Positions 8,628-17,557 of a DNA stretch of 64,000 bases are shown here, piece by piece; positions within the stretch are counted from its first letter, which is position 1, and every line of letters begins with the position of its first letter. This DNA is from Massilia norwichensis (GTDB taxonomy: Bacteria; Pseudomonadota; Gammaproteobacteria; Burkholderiales; Burkholderiaceae_D), in assembly GCF_024753245.1 (NCBI RefSeq), contig NZ_JANUGX010000021.1, positions 1 to 64,000 on the forward strand, written 5' to 3'. Made by a program: the position numbers and the translations under genes. The notes beneath the pieces were generated by a model. It ran no database searches and was not told the DNA's origin. It was given only the letters and a program-made list of their open reading frames with translations.

Positions 8628-11183
8628 ATGCAGGGAAAACATTTGATGGCCGGCCTGGTTGGCGCCACGCTCATCGCCGGCGTGACGTCGGCCGTTGCCG
8701 CACCCAATGCCGCGGCGACCCCGGCCAGCGGCACGGCCAGCCCCTACAACCAGCCGCCGAAGGAAATCCTCGACGTGATGCGCGCACCGTCGCCACCAAT
8801 GCCTTCGCTGAGCCCGACCCGCGACCGCCTGATGCTGGTCACGATGGAGGAGTACCCGTCGATCGCCAAGGTCGCCACGCCTTTCCTGCGCCTGGCCGGC
8901 GTGCGCATCGAGCCGGGCAACCAGAGCCAGCACGATACGCCGGGCGGCTACGGCATCCCGCCCTGCGTCAGCGCGATCGACCTGGTGCAGGTCGCGGATG
9001 CGAAGCAGATCCACGTGAAGCTGCCGGCCAACGCCTGCCCGCGGCGCCCGGTCTGGAGCGCCGACGGCCAGCGCTTCGCCTTCGAGAACGTCACCAACGA
9101 TGCGGTCGAACTGTGGGTCGGCGATGCGAAGACCGGTGCCGTGCGCCGCCTGCCGGGCGTGCGCCTGAACCAGATGTTCGGCGACCAGATGCAGTGGATG
9201 CCGGACCAGAAGACCCTGCTGGTCAAACTGACGACCGCGCGCAAGGCACCCCCGGCAGAGGCGCCGGGCTCGGAAGGCCCGGGCATCCAGGAATCGCTGG
9301 GCGCGACGGGCCAGAGCAGCACCTACGAAAACCGCGACACCCTGCGCAACCGCCACGACGAAGAACTGTTCAACTACTACGGCAGCTCGCAGCTGGCGCT
9401 GGTCGATGCCGCCAGCGGCAAGATCACGAACGTCGGCCGTCCCGGCATGTATGAAGAGATCGACGTCGCGCCGGACGGCCGTCACGCGGTCGTCACCGAG
9501 ATCCGCACGCCGTACTCCTACGTCACCACCTTCGACCGCTTCCCCAAGCAGGTCGACATCTGGGACCTGACGAAACAGGCGGGCAAGGGCGCCAAGGACA
9601 GTAACCCCGTCGTGCGCGAGATCGCCGCGCTGCCGCTGGCCGACCGCGTGCCGAACCGCGGCGTGCCGACCGGTCCGCGCAGCTTCAGCTGGCGTCCGCT
9701 TGATGCGGCAACCCTGGTCTGGGCCGAAGCCCTCGATGGCGGCAACCCGAACGTGCAAGCCGCCGAGCGCGACAAGCTGATGATGCTGAAGGCCCCGTTC
9801 AATGCGGCGCCCGTCGAGATCGTCCGCACCCAGCAGCGCTATGCGGGCCTGAACTGGAGCGAAAAGGCGGACGTCGCCCTGCTGAGCGACTACGACGTCA
9901 ACCGCAAGTGGGTGCGCACCTGGCAGATCAACGTCGACGATGCGCAAAACTCGCGCCGTCTGGTCTGGGACATGTCGAGCGACGAGAAGTATGCCGACCC
10001 CGGCCGTCCGGTGCGCCGCCAGCTGGCCAACGGCTTCCCGGTCATCAAGCTCGATGGCGAAACGATCTACCTGTCCGGCGCCGGTTCCTCGCCCGACGGC
10101 GACCGTCCGTTCCTGGATAGATTCGACCTGAAGACGCAGAAGGCCGAGCGCCTGTTCAGGAGCGACAAGGCCTCCTACGAGCAGTTCCTGGGCTTCGCCG
10201 GCAACGACACCAAGCGCCTGATGACCTGGTACCAGTCGGCCACCGAAACCCCGAACGCGATCGTGCGCACCCTCGGCGCTGCCGCCACCAGCGCCGCCGC
10301 CGGCGAGCCGCTGTACGCATCGACGAGCAGCGCGCTGACCCACCTGACGGACCCGACCCCGGAAGTCCGCCAGATCAAGAAGCGCCTGGTGAAGTACAAG
10401 CGCGCGGACGGCATCGAGCTCTCGTTCACGCTCTACACGCCGCCGGGCTACAAGGAAGGCACGCGCCTGCCGACCATCCTGAACGCCTATCCGCTCGATT
10501 ACGCGGACGCCTCCAAGGCAGGGCAGACCACCGGTTCGCAGGCCACCTTCACGCGCCTGCGCCAGTACCGCCTGCTGCTGTTGTCGGGCTATGCCATCAT
10601 CGACAGCGCCGCCTTCCCGATCGTCGGCGACCCGCGCAAGGCCTACGACACCTACACCGAGCAGCTGGTGGCGAACGCCAAGGCGGCCGTCGACGAAGCC
10701 GTGCGCCTGGGCGTGGCCGACCCCGACCGCATCGGCGTGACCGGGCATAGCCACGGCGCGCTGATGACGGCCAACCTGCTGGCCCACTCGAACCTGTTCC
10801 GCGCCGGCGCGGCCACCAGCGGCTCCTACAACAAGTCGCTGACCCCGTTCGGCTTCCAGAACGAGCGCCGCTCGGTATGGGAAGCGCCGGACGTCTACAC
10901 CAAGGCCTCGACCTTCTTCTACGCCGACAAGCTGAAAACGCCGCTGCTGATCGTGCACGGCGGCGACGACGCCAACCCGGGCACCACGCCGCTGCAGTCG
11001 GTGAAGCTGTACGAAGCGATCCGCGGCAACGGCGGCACCACCCGCCTGGTGATGCTGCCGCACGAGCCGCACTGGTACGCGGCGCGCGAATCGAACGAGC
11101 AGCTGGTGTACGAGATGCTGCGCTGGTTCGACAAGTATGTGAAGAATGCGCCGCCGGTGGGGGTGCAGACGGCCGGTCGCTGA
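8628..11183 (+). CDS. Prolyl-oligopeptidase-family (S9) serine peptidase, glutamyl-endopeptidase-like
   Basis: An 851-residue exported peptidase. A signal peptide (MAGLVGATLIAGVTSAVAA) is followed by a seven-bladed beta-propeller region and a C-terminal alpha/beta hydrolase domain from about residue 590. The catalytic triad is visible: Ser in GVTGHSHGALMTANLLAH, Asp in HGGDDANPGTTPLQS and His in LPHEPHWYAARES. These blocks resemble the chloroplast glutamyl endopeptidase branch of S9 more than prolyl oligopeptidase itself. It probably trims peptides in the periplasm. The ATG is preceded by GGAGAATCTCC. It is a single gene with hairpins downstream. Confidence 0.85.
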   Translation: MQGKHLMAGLVGATLIAGVTSAVAAPNAAATPASGTASPYNQPPKEILDVMRAPSPPMPSLSPTRDRLMLVTMEEYPSIAKVATPFLRLAGVRIEPGNQSQHDTPGGYGIPPCVSAIDLVQVADAKQIHVKLPANACPRRPVWSADGQRFAFENVTNDAVELWVGDAKTGAVRRLPGVRLNQMFGDQMQWMPDQKTLLVKLTTARKAPPAEAPGSEGPGIQESLGATGQSSTYENRDTLRNRHDEELFNYYGSSQLALVDAASGKITNVGRPGMYEEIDVAPDGRHAVVTEIRTPYSYVTTFDRFPKQVDIWDLTKQAGKGAKDSNPVVREIAALPLADRVPNRGVPTGPRSFSWRPLDAATLVWAEALDGGNPNVQAAERDKLMMLKAPFNAAPVEIVRTQQRYAGLNWSEKADVALLSDYDVNRKWVRTWQINVDDAQNSRRLVWDMSSDEKYADPGRPVRRQLANGFPVIKLDGETIYLSGAGSSPDGDRPFLDRFDLKTQKAERLFRSDKASYEQFLGFAGNDTKRLMTWYQSATETPNAIVRTLGAAATSAAAGEPLYASTSSALTHLTDPTPEVRQIKKRLVKYKRADGIELSFTLYTPPGYKEGTRLPTILNAYPLDYADASKAGQTTGSQATFTRLRQYRLLLLSGYAIIDSAAFPIVGDPRKAYDTYTEQLVANAKAAVDEAVRLGVADPDRIGVTGHSHGALMTANLLAHSNLFRAGAATSGSYNKSLTPFGFQNERRSVWEAPDVYTKASTFFYADKLKTPLLIVHGGDDANPGTTPLQSVKLYEAIRGNGGTTRLVMLPHEPHWYAARESNEQLVYEMLRWFDKYVKNAPPVGVQTAGR

Positions 11184-11189
11184 GCGGAA

Positions 11190-11252
11190 CGGCGATGGAT
11201 TGGCTTCGGCCCGTCCATCGCCGCGCTGCCACAGCCTGCCGTTAGCGGCAGG
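11190..11252 (+). terminator. Two hairpins after the S9 peptidase gene
   Basis: A perfect 10-bp stem, CGGCGATGGA (11190-11199) with TCCATCGCCG (11214-11223), is followed by a 7-bp stem, CCTGCCG-TTAG-CGGCAGG (11235-11252). They lie between the peptidase stop and the end of the convergent unknown gene. No U-run is present, so these are terminator-like structures rather than classical terminators. Confidence 0.45.
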
Positions 11253-11285
11253 TGCGGCATTCCAGGAAGCAGCCTTTGCGTAGCC

Positions 11286-11675
11286 TTACTTGCAGTCGGG
11301 TTCCCCATCGTCGACGAGGGGTAGTTGCCCTGCAAGCCGCAGGCTGGCTTCGGACCCCGGGGTGCCTTCATCGATGTCGTAGCGCTGTGCGAAGAGGCGC
11401 CACAGTGTTCCACCACCCTGAGGGCCGACGCTGCGATTCCACATGCGACCGACCCCTTGGTCATCCGCGGTATCTTCCAGGCGTTTATACAAAAGATCGG
11501 GTATATGCGCGGCTCGAAGACGCAGGCCGCTTTCTGGCGACATGTCTTTCAAAACGCAGTAAGTAATAAACCAGACATGTTTGACGCTAAGACGTTGAAG
11601 CCAGTTCGATAGAATGCGGCGCACTTCGAATTCCGTGGTTTCAGCCAGCGTGAACTTGTGCACGCGGCAGCGGTG
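11286..11675 (-). pseudogene. Downstream part of the TGA-interrupted unknown gene
   Basis: About 129 codons that continue in exactly the same frame as the reading frame ending at 11676. Only the TGA at 11676-11678 separates them (protein ...MAYF-stop-HRCRVHKF...). A GTG at 11663 could restart translation but has no Shine-Dalgarno sequence. I do not recognise the protein. It has basic and aromatic patches (NWLQRLSVKHVWFITY) and an acidic C-terminus. Base composition is visibly lower in GC than in the flanking genes, like the upstream part. It is either the lost C-terminus of a nonsense-mutated gene or is reached by readthrough. Confidence 0.55.
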
Positions 11676-12362
11676 TCAGAAATACGCCATGCAGTCGACC
11701 GTCGCAAGGTCGAGCCAAAGCCGGTACAGCGCGCGGCTATCGTTCAGCTCACGGCCTCGCAAATGGTTCACGGCATTGGTGCCAGCGCCGAGGTGGATAT
11801 CCGGCGCAAGCAGGAAAGCGCCCTTCGTTTGCGATGACTCGACGATCGCATTGGCCTGACGCAATTTGTTGAAGAAGTAGCTCGCTGGACCCGGCGCCAG
11901 TTTGCGGTAGTCGTCTACAGCACATGGTATCTGAAGGCCGGGCGAACCTGACGAGGCTTCCAGTGCCAGTAGGAGCATTACCGTGTCGTCACCGAGGTCG
12001 TCATAGCGGATGGAGACCGGCCGCTGCTCAAGCATCCCTTTCGATGCTGTTTTTGACCGCTTTACTTTCATCCGATTCATGCATGCCAGACAGGGCCGGT
12101 GCATTGGGGCCGCAGCACGCTGTGCGTCCGACCGGCGCCTGATCTTTTCATACCCACCGCACTGAAGGCATACCTGGTTCGTATCGTAGGCATCGGCCAG
12201 TGACCGGACCCGTTTTTCGAGAAGTGCCTTGCTCGCAATGTGGTTACGAGTCAGCAGATCGGCAATCTCGTTCTCGAACTTCCCGGCGGCGTTCATCGCC
12301 CAATACCGGGAAGCGAGCTCAACATCTTCCTGAGCCGCAGAGTGGAAGGTCAACTGAATCAT
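11676..12362 (-). CDS. Unknown protein with a CxxC...CxxC zinc-ribbon-like motif, ending at an in-frame TGA
   Basis: A 228-residue product that I do not recognise. Residues about 69-92 hold two CxxC pairs (CLQC and CLAC) about 22 residues apart with basic residues between, suggesting a zinc-binding finger. The rest looks like a soluble mixed alpha/beta protein without signal peptide or membrane helix. The frame remains open past the TGA stop for another ~129 codons, so the intended product may be about 358 aa. GC content is lower than in neighbouring genes and there is no recognisable partner, which hints at acquired DNA. No clear ribosome-binding site is seen before the ATG at 12362. Confidence 0.6.
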   Translation of the reverse strand: MIQLTFHSAAQEDVELASRYWAMNAAGKFENEIADLLTRNHIASKALLEKRVRSLADAYDTNQVCLQCGGYEKIRRRSDAQRAAAPMHRPCLACMNRMKVKRSKTASKGMLEQRPVSIRYDDLGDDTVMLLLALEASSGSPGLQIPCAVDDYRKLAPGPASYFFNKLRQANAIVESSQTKGAFLLAPDIHLGAGTNAVNHLRGRELNDSRALYRLWLDLATVDCMAYF

Positions 12363-12483
12363 TGGATGCCATGTTGCTGAACGTAATTTTGGAGTGTAGC
12401 AGAGACCATGGTAGATGCATGAGAATTGGCATCATCTGGCGGCTTGCTAAACAAAACGTCTTCTTTTTGTTCTCTACTGCACT

Positions 12484-12495
12484 GTTCTCGAGAAC
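12484..12495. promoter_or_regulatory. Perfect 12-bp palindrome upstream of the MFS gene
   Basis: GTTCTCGAGAAC is a perfect palindrome in an AT-rich stretch (12440-12505) 60 bp before the MFS start, between it and the divergent unknown gene. Position and symmetry suit an operator for a dimeric repressor. A second small dyad (GCTCG/CGAGC, 12508-12523) follows. No family is assigned. Confidence 0.35.
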
Positions 12496-12554
12496 GTTTT
12501 TTGGCACGCTCGGCTTTGCGAGCCCCTGACAAACAGCAGCGTGAAGGAAAGCAG

Positions 12555-13871
12555 ATGGACACCATACCGGCAACAGTGGAGCAGGGCATCCAAACCGCAG
12601 GCGTCGGCAAATTCCAGTACCGCCTGTTCGTCATCTTCGGCCTGGTCTGGATGGCCGACGCCATGCAGGTCCTGGCGATCGGCTTCACCGCCCCGAGCAT
12701 CGCGAAAACCTTCGACGTCGCCATGCCGCGCGCGCTGGAGACCGGCACCTTCTTCTTCATCGGCATGCTGATCGGCGCCTTCGTGTTCGGCCGCCTGGCG
12801 GACCGCATCGGGCGCCGCCCGGTGCTGATGGCCGCGGTGCTGGTCGACGCCTGCTTCGGCGTCGCCTCCAGCTTCGCGCCCGACTTCGGCTGGCTGCTGG
12901 CCTTGCGCTTTTTGACCGGCATCGGCGTCGGCGGCACGCTGCCGGTCGATTACACGATGATGGCCGAATTCCTGCCCAGCGACCGGCGCGGACGCTGGCT
13001 GGTGCTGCTCGAATCCTTCTGGGCGGTCGGCACCATCCTGCTGGCGGTGCTGGCGCTGGCGGCGCTGCGCTGGGAGAACGATGCCTGGCGCATGATCTTT
13101 TTCGTGACCGGCATTCCGGCCCTGGTCGGCGTGGTGCTGCGCCTGTCGATCCCGGAGTCGCCGATGTACCTGAACCGCAGCGGCATGCCGGAACAGGCGC
13201 GCGCGGTGCTGGAGCGGATTGCCAGGGTCAACGGCCGCAGCGTGACGATCCCGGCGCTGCAGCCCGAGCATGCGCCGAAAGCGTCGCTGGCGGCGCTGTT
13301 CGCGCAAGCGCTGCGGCGCCGCAGCCTGGCGCTGTTCCTGGCCTGGGCGCTGATCTCGATGGCCTACTACGGCGTGTTCGTCTACCTGCCGGTCAAGCTG
13401 AGCGCGGAGGGTTTCGGCTTCATGCGCGGCCAGGAATTCCTGATCGTGCTGGCGCTGGTGCAGCTGCCGGGTTTTGCGCTGTCGGCCTACGGCGTCGAGC
13501 GCTGGGGGCGCAAACCGACGCTGGTCGGCTTCCTGCTGCTGAGCGCCGCCGGCTGCCTGTGCTACAGCTTCGGCAATGCCACCGCGCTGGTGGTCGGCTC
13601 GACCCTGCTGATGAGTTTTGCGCTGCTGGGCACCTGGGGCGCGCTGTATGCCTTCACGCCCGAGGTCTACCCGACCGGGCTGCGCGCCAGCGGCATGGGC
13701 ATGGCGGGGGCGGTGGCGCGCTTCGGCGGCCTGCTGGCGCCGGCCGTCATCGCGCCGGTGATGGCGGCGCACTTCACGCTGGCGCTGGGGATGCTGGCGG
13801 CTTTCCTGGCGCTCGGCGCGGTGGCGATCCTGTGTGTGGACGTGGAGTCGCGTAACCGCGTGCTCGACTGA
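12555..13871 (+). CDS. MFS transporter, sugar-porter/SV2-like (NiaP-type or aromatic-acid carrier)
   Basis: A 438-residue, 12-helix major facilitator. Typical signatures are LADRIGRRPVL in loop 2-3, GIGVGGTLPVDYTMMAEFLPSDRRGR around helices 4-5, PESPMYL before the central loop and TPEVYPTGLRASGMG late in the protein. This pattern belongs to the SP/SV2-like group that contains the niacin carrier NiaP and several organic-acid carriers; the substrate is not known. ATG 12555 has AAGGAA upstream; the frame is open further upstream without a plausible start. It converges on mdcH, so it is not part of that operon. Confidence 0.75.
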   Translation: MDTIPATVEQGIQTAGVGKFQYRLFVIFGLVWMADAMQVLAIGFTAPSIAKTFDVAMPRALETGTFFFIGMLIGAFVFGRLADRIGRRPVLMAAVLVDACFGVASSFAPDFGWLLALRFLTGIGVGGTLPVDYTMMAEFLPSDRRGRWLVLLESFWAVGTILLAVLALAALRWENDAWRMIFFVTGIPALVGVVLRLSIPESPMYLNRSGMPEQARAVLERIARVNGRSVTIPALQPEHAPKASLAALFAQALRRRSLALFLAWALISMAYYGVFVYLPVKLSAEGFGFMRGQEFLIVLALVQLPGFALSAYGVERWGRKPTLVGFLLLSAAGCLCYSFGNATALVVGSTLLMSFALLGTWGALYAFTPEVYPTGLRASGMGMAGAVARFGGLLAPAVIAPVMAAHFTLALGMLAAFLALGAVAILCVDVESRNRVLD

Positions 13872-13883
13872 ACCGTCTCGGCT

Positions 13884-14810
13884 TTATGCGCCCGCTTCGC
13901 GCACGGCCTGCACCACACTGTCCAGCCGCGCGCCCTCGCAGCTGAGCGCCACCCCATCCGGGAATTCGGGCGCGGTCAGCTTGGTCAGCACCGAGCCGCT
14001 CGGCATCTCGATTGCCAGCCGCGCGCCGCGTTCCCAGGCATGCCGCACGGTGTCGGCCCAGAGCACCGGCCGCGCCATGTTCGCCGCCAGATCGGCGCCG
14101 ATGCGCCGGCCGTCGAACAGCGCGCGCGCCAGGCTGCTGCTGATGAAAGCGATGCGCGGCCGCGCCAGCGCCACCTGGTCCATCGCGCAGGCGAGTGTCC
14201 GCGCCTGCGTCTCCAGCAGTTCGCAATGCGAAGGCACCGGCACCGCCAGGCGCTCGGCACGCTGGGCGCCGTGGTCCAGCGCCAGCGCGGCCACCGCCGC
14301 CATTGCCGCTTCGGCGCCGGCGATCACGATCTGGCGCGGCGCGTTCAGGTTGGCCAGGTAGACTTCGTGGCCGGGGCCATGCACCTGCGCCACCAGCGCT
14401 GCGAGCTGCTGGCGGGTCAGGCCGCCGATCGCCGTCATGCCGTAGCCGGACGGGTAGGCGTCTTCCATCAGGCGCCCGCGCAGTTCGACCAGGCGGAGCG
14501 CGTCGTCGAAGGCCAGCACGCCGGCCGTCACCGCCGCCGGCCAGGCGCCGATCGACAGCCCGGCCACCATCTGCGCTTGCGCTCCGTGCGCCGCCAGCAC
14601 GCGCGCCATCGCCACGCCGGCGACCAGCAGGCAGAGCTGCACCGCCACCGTGGAGCGCAGCGCGGTTTCCGTGTCCAGTGTGAGCACATCGCGGCCGAGC
14701 GCGGCGGATGCCTCTGCCAGCGTGCGCGCGGTTTCCGGATGGTCGGCCAGCGCGTGCAGCATCCCAGGCTTCTGCGCGCCCTGGCCGGGAAAGGTGAACA
14801 GGACGCTCAT
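13884..14810 (-). CDS. mdcH: Malonate decarboxylase malonyl-CoA:ACP transacylase
   Basis: About 308 residues of FabD-like acyltransferase fold. FTFPGQGAQ at the N-terminus and the nucleophile elbow GLSIGAW are the family marks, with a conserved His in the VPSHCELL block. In malonate decarboxylase, MdcH loads a malonyl group from malonyl-CoA onto the acyl-carrier subunit, replacing acetyl and priming the catalytic cycle. It is the last gene of the operon; its ATG overlaps the mdcG stop by four bases (ATGA, 14807-14810), indicating coupled translation. Confidence 0.92.
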   Translation of the reverse strand: MSVLFTFPGQGAQKPGMLHALADHPETARTLAEASAALGRDVLTLDTETALRSTVAVQLCLLVAGVAMARVLAAHGAQAQMVAGLSIGAWPAAVTAGVLAFDDALRLVELRGRLMEDAYPSGYGMTAIGGLTRQQLAALVAQVHGPGHEVYLANLNAPRQIVIAGAEAAMAAVAALALDHGAQRAERLAVPVPSHCELLETQARTLACAMDQVALARPRIAFISSSLARALFDGRRIGADLAANMARPVLWADTVRHAWERGARLAIEMPSGSVLTKLTAPEFPDGVALSCEGARLDSVVQAVREAGA

Positions 14811-15457
14811 GCCGCTTCCCGGCGCTGCCACGGATCGTTCACCAGCACCGGGCCGGCGTCGGTCTTGAGCATCACCTTGCCGCCGCGCGCAAATTCCATC
14901 AGCGCGAAACCGCCGGCGCCGGTATCGATCTGGATGTCGACGCAGCAGCCCGCGTATGCCTGCAGCGCGCACAGCGCCGCCAGCTGGGCCGGCGCAAGCG
15001 GCTGCGGCGCGCGCACCAGCAGGTCCAGGTCGCTGGTCGGACGCAGCACCGGTAGCCTGCTGGCCAGCCAGAAGCCGACGCCGCCGGCCGGGCCCCAGGC
15101 CAAGCCCAGATCCTGCAGGCGCGGCGCCAGCGCCAGCAGGGCGGCGATGCAGGGCAGGGCCGCCGCATCGGCTTCGAGGCGCTCCGGGGCCTGCCGCACC
15201 GCGCGCGCCAGGTCTTGCGGCGTGATGCGCCGTGCGACCTCGCCCACGGGGATACTGCCGGCACAGCGCTGGTTCCGTTCCAGCCCGCGTACACCGATCG
15301 GCACGCGGCCGTCGCCGGCCAGCGCGCGCCGTACGACCACCGGCGCCTGAGCCAGCCAGGCCGTCTCCAGCCAGCCCGGCCGCGCATTGCAGGCGCAGGC
15401 CTCGAAAGCCTCGGCGCGGCGCAGGAACAGCAGGTCATGCGGATGCGGGCTTGCCAT
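14807..15457 (-). CDS. mdcG: Malonate decarboxylase holo-ACP synthase (phosphoribosyl-dephospho-CoA transferase)
   Basis: A 216-residue nucleotidyltransferase-fold enzyme. RPTSDLDLLVRAP shows the two aspartates of the nucleotidyltransferase active site. MdcG attaches 2'-(5''-triphosphoribosyl)-3'-dephospho-CoA, made by MdcB, to a serine of the acyl-carrier subunit MdcC. It sits between madM (1-bp gap) and mdcH (4-bp overlap), fully consistent with its role. Confidence 0.92.
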   Translation of the reverse strand: MASPHPHDLLFLRRAEAFEACACNARPGWLETAWLAQAPVVVRRALAGDGRVPIGVRGLERNQRCAGSIPVGEVARRITPQDLARAVRQAPERLEADAAALPCIAALLALAPRLQDLGLAWGPAGGVGFWLASRLPVLRPTSDLDLLVRAPQPLAPAQLAALCALQAYAGCCVDIQIDTGAGGFALMEFARGGKVMLKTDAGPVLVNDPWQRREAA

Positions 15458-15458
15458 C

Positions 15459-16223
15459 TCAGGCCACCAGCGCGCGCGTGGCGAAGAACAGCAGCGAGGG
15501 CCCGAGCAGGCAACCGAGGCCGGTGTGGAAGGTCGCGACCAGGGCGCCGTAGGGCACCAGGCGGCGGTCGGTCGCGGCCAGGCCGGCCGAGACCCCGCTG
15601 ACGGTGCCGGCCAGGCCGCCGAACACCATCGCCGAGCGCGGCGTGTGCAGGTGCAGGAAGCGCGCCGCCATCGGGGTGCCGACCATCACCATGATCGCCT
15701 TCACCAGGCCGGTGGCGATCGAGAGTGCCATGACATCCGAGCTGGCGCCGATCGCCGCGCCGGTGACCGGGCCGACGATATAGGTCACGGCGCCGGCGCC
15801 GATGGTGGTGATGCTGACGGCATCGCGGTAGCCGAAGCTCCAGGCCACGCAGGCGCCGACGATGAAGGGCAGCAGGGTCCCGAGCAGCAGCGCGACCACG
15901 CCGACCATCCCGGCCTTGCGCGCTTCGGTCACCTTCACTTCGAAGGCGGTGGCGACGATGGCGAAGTCGCGCAGCATGGCGCCTCCCATCAGGCCGACGC
16001 CGGCGAACAGCGAGACGTCCGCCACGCCCTTGGTGCCGTGGGTCTGGATCCCGCCCCAGTAGGCCAGGCCGAGGCCGATCAGGATGGCGATGGCCGAGCC
16101 GTGCACGCGGCCGAAGGTCAGGCGCTTGGACAGCCACATCGACACCAGCATCACCAGGCCGACCAGGGCGAAGGCCGTCACCAGGCCGTTATGTTTCGCG
16201 GTTTTTTCCAACAGTTCCAACAT
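15459..16223 (-). CDS. madM: Malonate transporter subunit MadM
   Basis: About 254 residues, strongly hydrophobic with seven to eight membrane segments, Gly-rich (GIQTHGTKGVADVSLFAGVGLMGGAMLRDFAI). It resembles MadM, which works with MadL to take up malonate with Na+ in Malonomonas and Pseudomonas-type clusters. ATG 16223 is preceded by GAGGAGACG; the upstream in-frame extension overlaps madL and is rejected. It lies 10 bp after madL. Confidence 0.92.
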   Translation of the reverse strand: MLELLEKTAKHNGLVTAFALVGLVMLVSMWLSKRLTFGRVHGSAIAILIGLGLAYWGGIQTHGTKGVADVSLFAGVGLMGGAMLRDFAIVATAFEVKVTEARKAGMVGVVALLLGTLLPFIVGACVAWSFGYRDAVSITTIGAGAVTYIVGPVTGAAIGASSDVMALSIATGLVKAIMVMVGTPMAARFLHLHTPRSAMVFGGLAGTVSGVSAGLAATDRRLVPYGALVATFHTGLGCLLGPSLLFFATRALVA

Positions 16224-16233
16224 GATCGTCTCC

Positions 16234-16647
16234 TCAGGCGCGGTGCGCGGCAATACGGGCTTCGGTCTCGGCTTCGTCCTCGCTGGCTTCAACCGGACGT
16301 TCGCGGCGGTTGATCAGGGCCACGCAGCAGGCGCAGACCAGAACGCTGCCAAAGGCGGCCACCAGCGCCACCGGGCCGCCGCTGAGCGCCGACACCACGT
16401 TCTGCTGGGCGGCCATCGCCACCACCACCGGGATGTACATCGCACCCCAGAAGCTGACGCCGGTCTCGGTCAGCTCGGGCATCAGGCCGCGCTTGTGCAT
16501 CCAAAGGCGGGCGCAGATCAACAGGATCATGGCGATGCCGACCCCGCCGACATTGGTTTTTGCGCCCAGAAGTTGCCCGAGCAGGTCGCCCAGGAAGATG
16601 CCGAGCAGGTGGCACACGGCCAGTAACGCGGTTCCATAGATAATCAT
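16234..16647 (-). CDS. madL: Malonate transporter subunit MadL
   Basis: A 137-residue membrane protein with about four helices and an acidic hydrophilic tail. It starts MIIYGTALLAVCHLLGIFLG and contains GQLLGAKTNVGGVGIAM, both typical of MadL. It forms the malonate carrier with MadM. ATG 16647 has GGAGACAG upstream. The 88-bp gap between mdcE and madL has no gene and may allow a secondary promoter or processing site. Confidence 0.9.
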   Translation of the reverse strand: MIIYGTALLAVCHLLGIFLGDLLGQLLGAKTNVGGVGIAMILLICARLWMHKRGLMPELTETGVSFWGAMYIPVVVAMAAQQNVVSALSGGPVALVAAFGSVLVCACCVALINRRERPVEASEDEAETEARIAAHRA

Positions 16648-16735
16648 GTCTGTCTCCTCTACTTCGTCCAAGAAAAGTGAGCGGGCGCCTGTTTGTTTTA
16701 TGGGTGGCGTCCCGCGGAAGCATGCGTGGTGGTCC

Positions 16736-17557
16736 TCAGTCGGCGGCCTCCCATTGCGTCTGCAGCAGTTCGCGTACGCGGCGCGAGGCCTGGCGGTGTT
16801 TTCCATGCAGGCGTCCGGAAAGATCCCGTTCGCGGTCGTCCAGGATGTCGGCCAGCGCCGCTTCCAATGCGCCGCGCACCAGGGCGATATCCTGTTCGCC
16901 GGGCTGGGCCAGGTCGGCCAGCTGCAGCACCCGCCACAGCAGGCCGAGCGAGGCATAGTTCTGGATATCGTAGGCCATCGGCGGCACGGTCGCGGCCAGC
17001 TTTTCCAGCGCCTCGACCGAGCGCAGGGTCACGCGCGCCGCCGAGGCCTTGCCCATCGCATGCACCATCACGCCCGGGTCGTCCAGCGCGATCAGGCGAT
17101 TCGCCTGGTAGCCGTGGGCCAGGAAGGCGCCCGACATCGCCAGGCCGACGACCAGGCCGATCACCGGGTGCCCGGCCAGGCGCGCCTGGGCATAGGCGCC
17201 GGCGGCGCCGGCCAGCGCCTGGTGGATGCCGTAGGCTTCCTCGCGCCGCCCGTAGGCCTGGCTGGGCACGTCGATCACGGCGACGATGGGGCGCTTGACG
17301 GCAGCCTCGCGGTCCATGGCGACGACTTCCTGCACGGCCTTGGCCAGCTGCCAGCCTTCGACCAGGCCGACTTCGCCATTGCGGGCGCGCGGAAAGCGGT
17401 TGGCGGGATCGGGCACGACGGCGATGTAGCGTGCCGGCTCGCCGGCCAGTTCGGCGTCGCGCACCTGCACGGCGGCCCAGTCGTGCGCAGAAGGCGCGCC
17501 GCCGGCGAGCAGGCGCAGCCACATGGCGCCGCGGGTGGTGTTCTGTTGTTCCATCAT
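16736..17557 (-). CDS. mdcE: Malonate decarboxylase gamma subunit
   Basis: A 273-residue crotonase/carboxyltransferase-fold protein. With MdcD it forms the malonyl-ACP decarboxylase that releases CO2 and regenerates acetyl-ACP. Motifs include VIDVPSQAYGRREEAYGIH and GLVVGLAMSGAFLAHGYQANR, the oxyanion-hole region. The start is the first of two ATGs (17557); it overlaps the mdcD stop by four bases (ATGA), the usual coupling of the two decarboxylase subunits. Confidence 0.92.
   Translation of the reverse strand: MMEQQNTTRGAMWLRLLAGGAPSAHDWAAVQVRDAELAGEPARYIAVVPDPANRFPRARNGEVGLVEGWQLAKAVQEVVAMDREAAVKRPIVAVIDVPSQAYGRREEAYGIHQALAGAAGAYAQARLAGHPVIGLVVGLAMSGAFLAHGYQANRLIALDDPGVMVHAMGKASAARVTLRSVEALEKLAATVPPMAYDIQNYASLGLLWRVLQLADLAQPGEQDIALVRGALEAALADILDDRERDLSGRLHGKHRQASRRVRELLQTQWEAAD

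Noticed and set aside
11676..11678. TGA as a selenocysteine codon
   Set aside because: No SECIS-like stem-loop is evident just downstream of the TGA, and the protein is not a known selenoprotein type. Nonsense mutation or readthrough is simpler.
12484..12495. LexA (SOS) box
   Set aside because: Beta/gammaproteobacterial LexA sites have the form CTGT-N8-ACAG. GTTCTCGAGAAC does not fit and the adjacent genes are not SOS genes.
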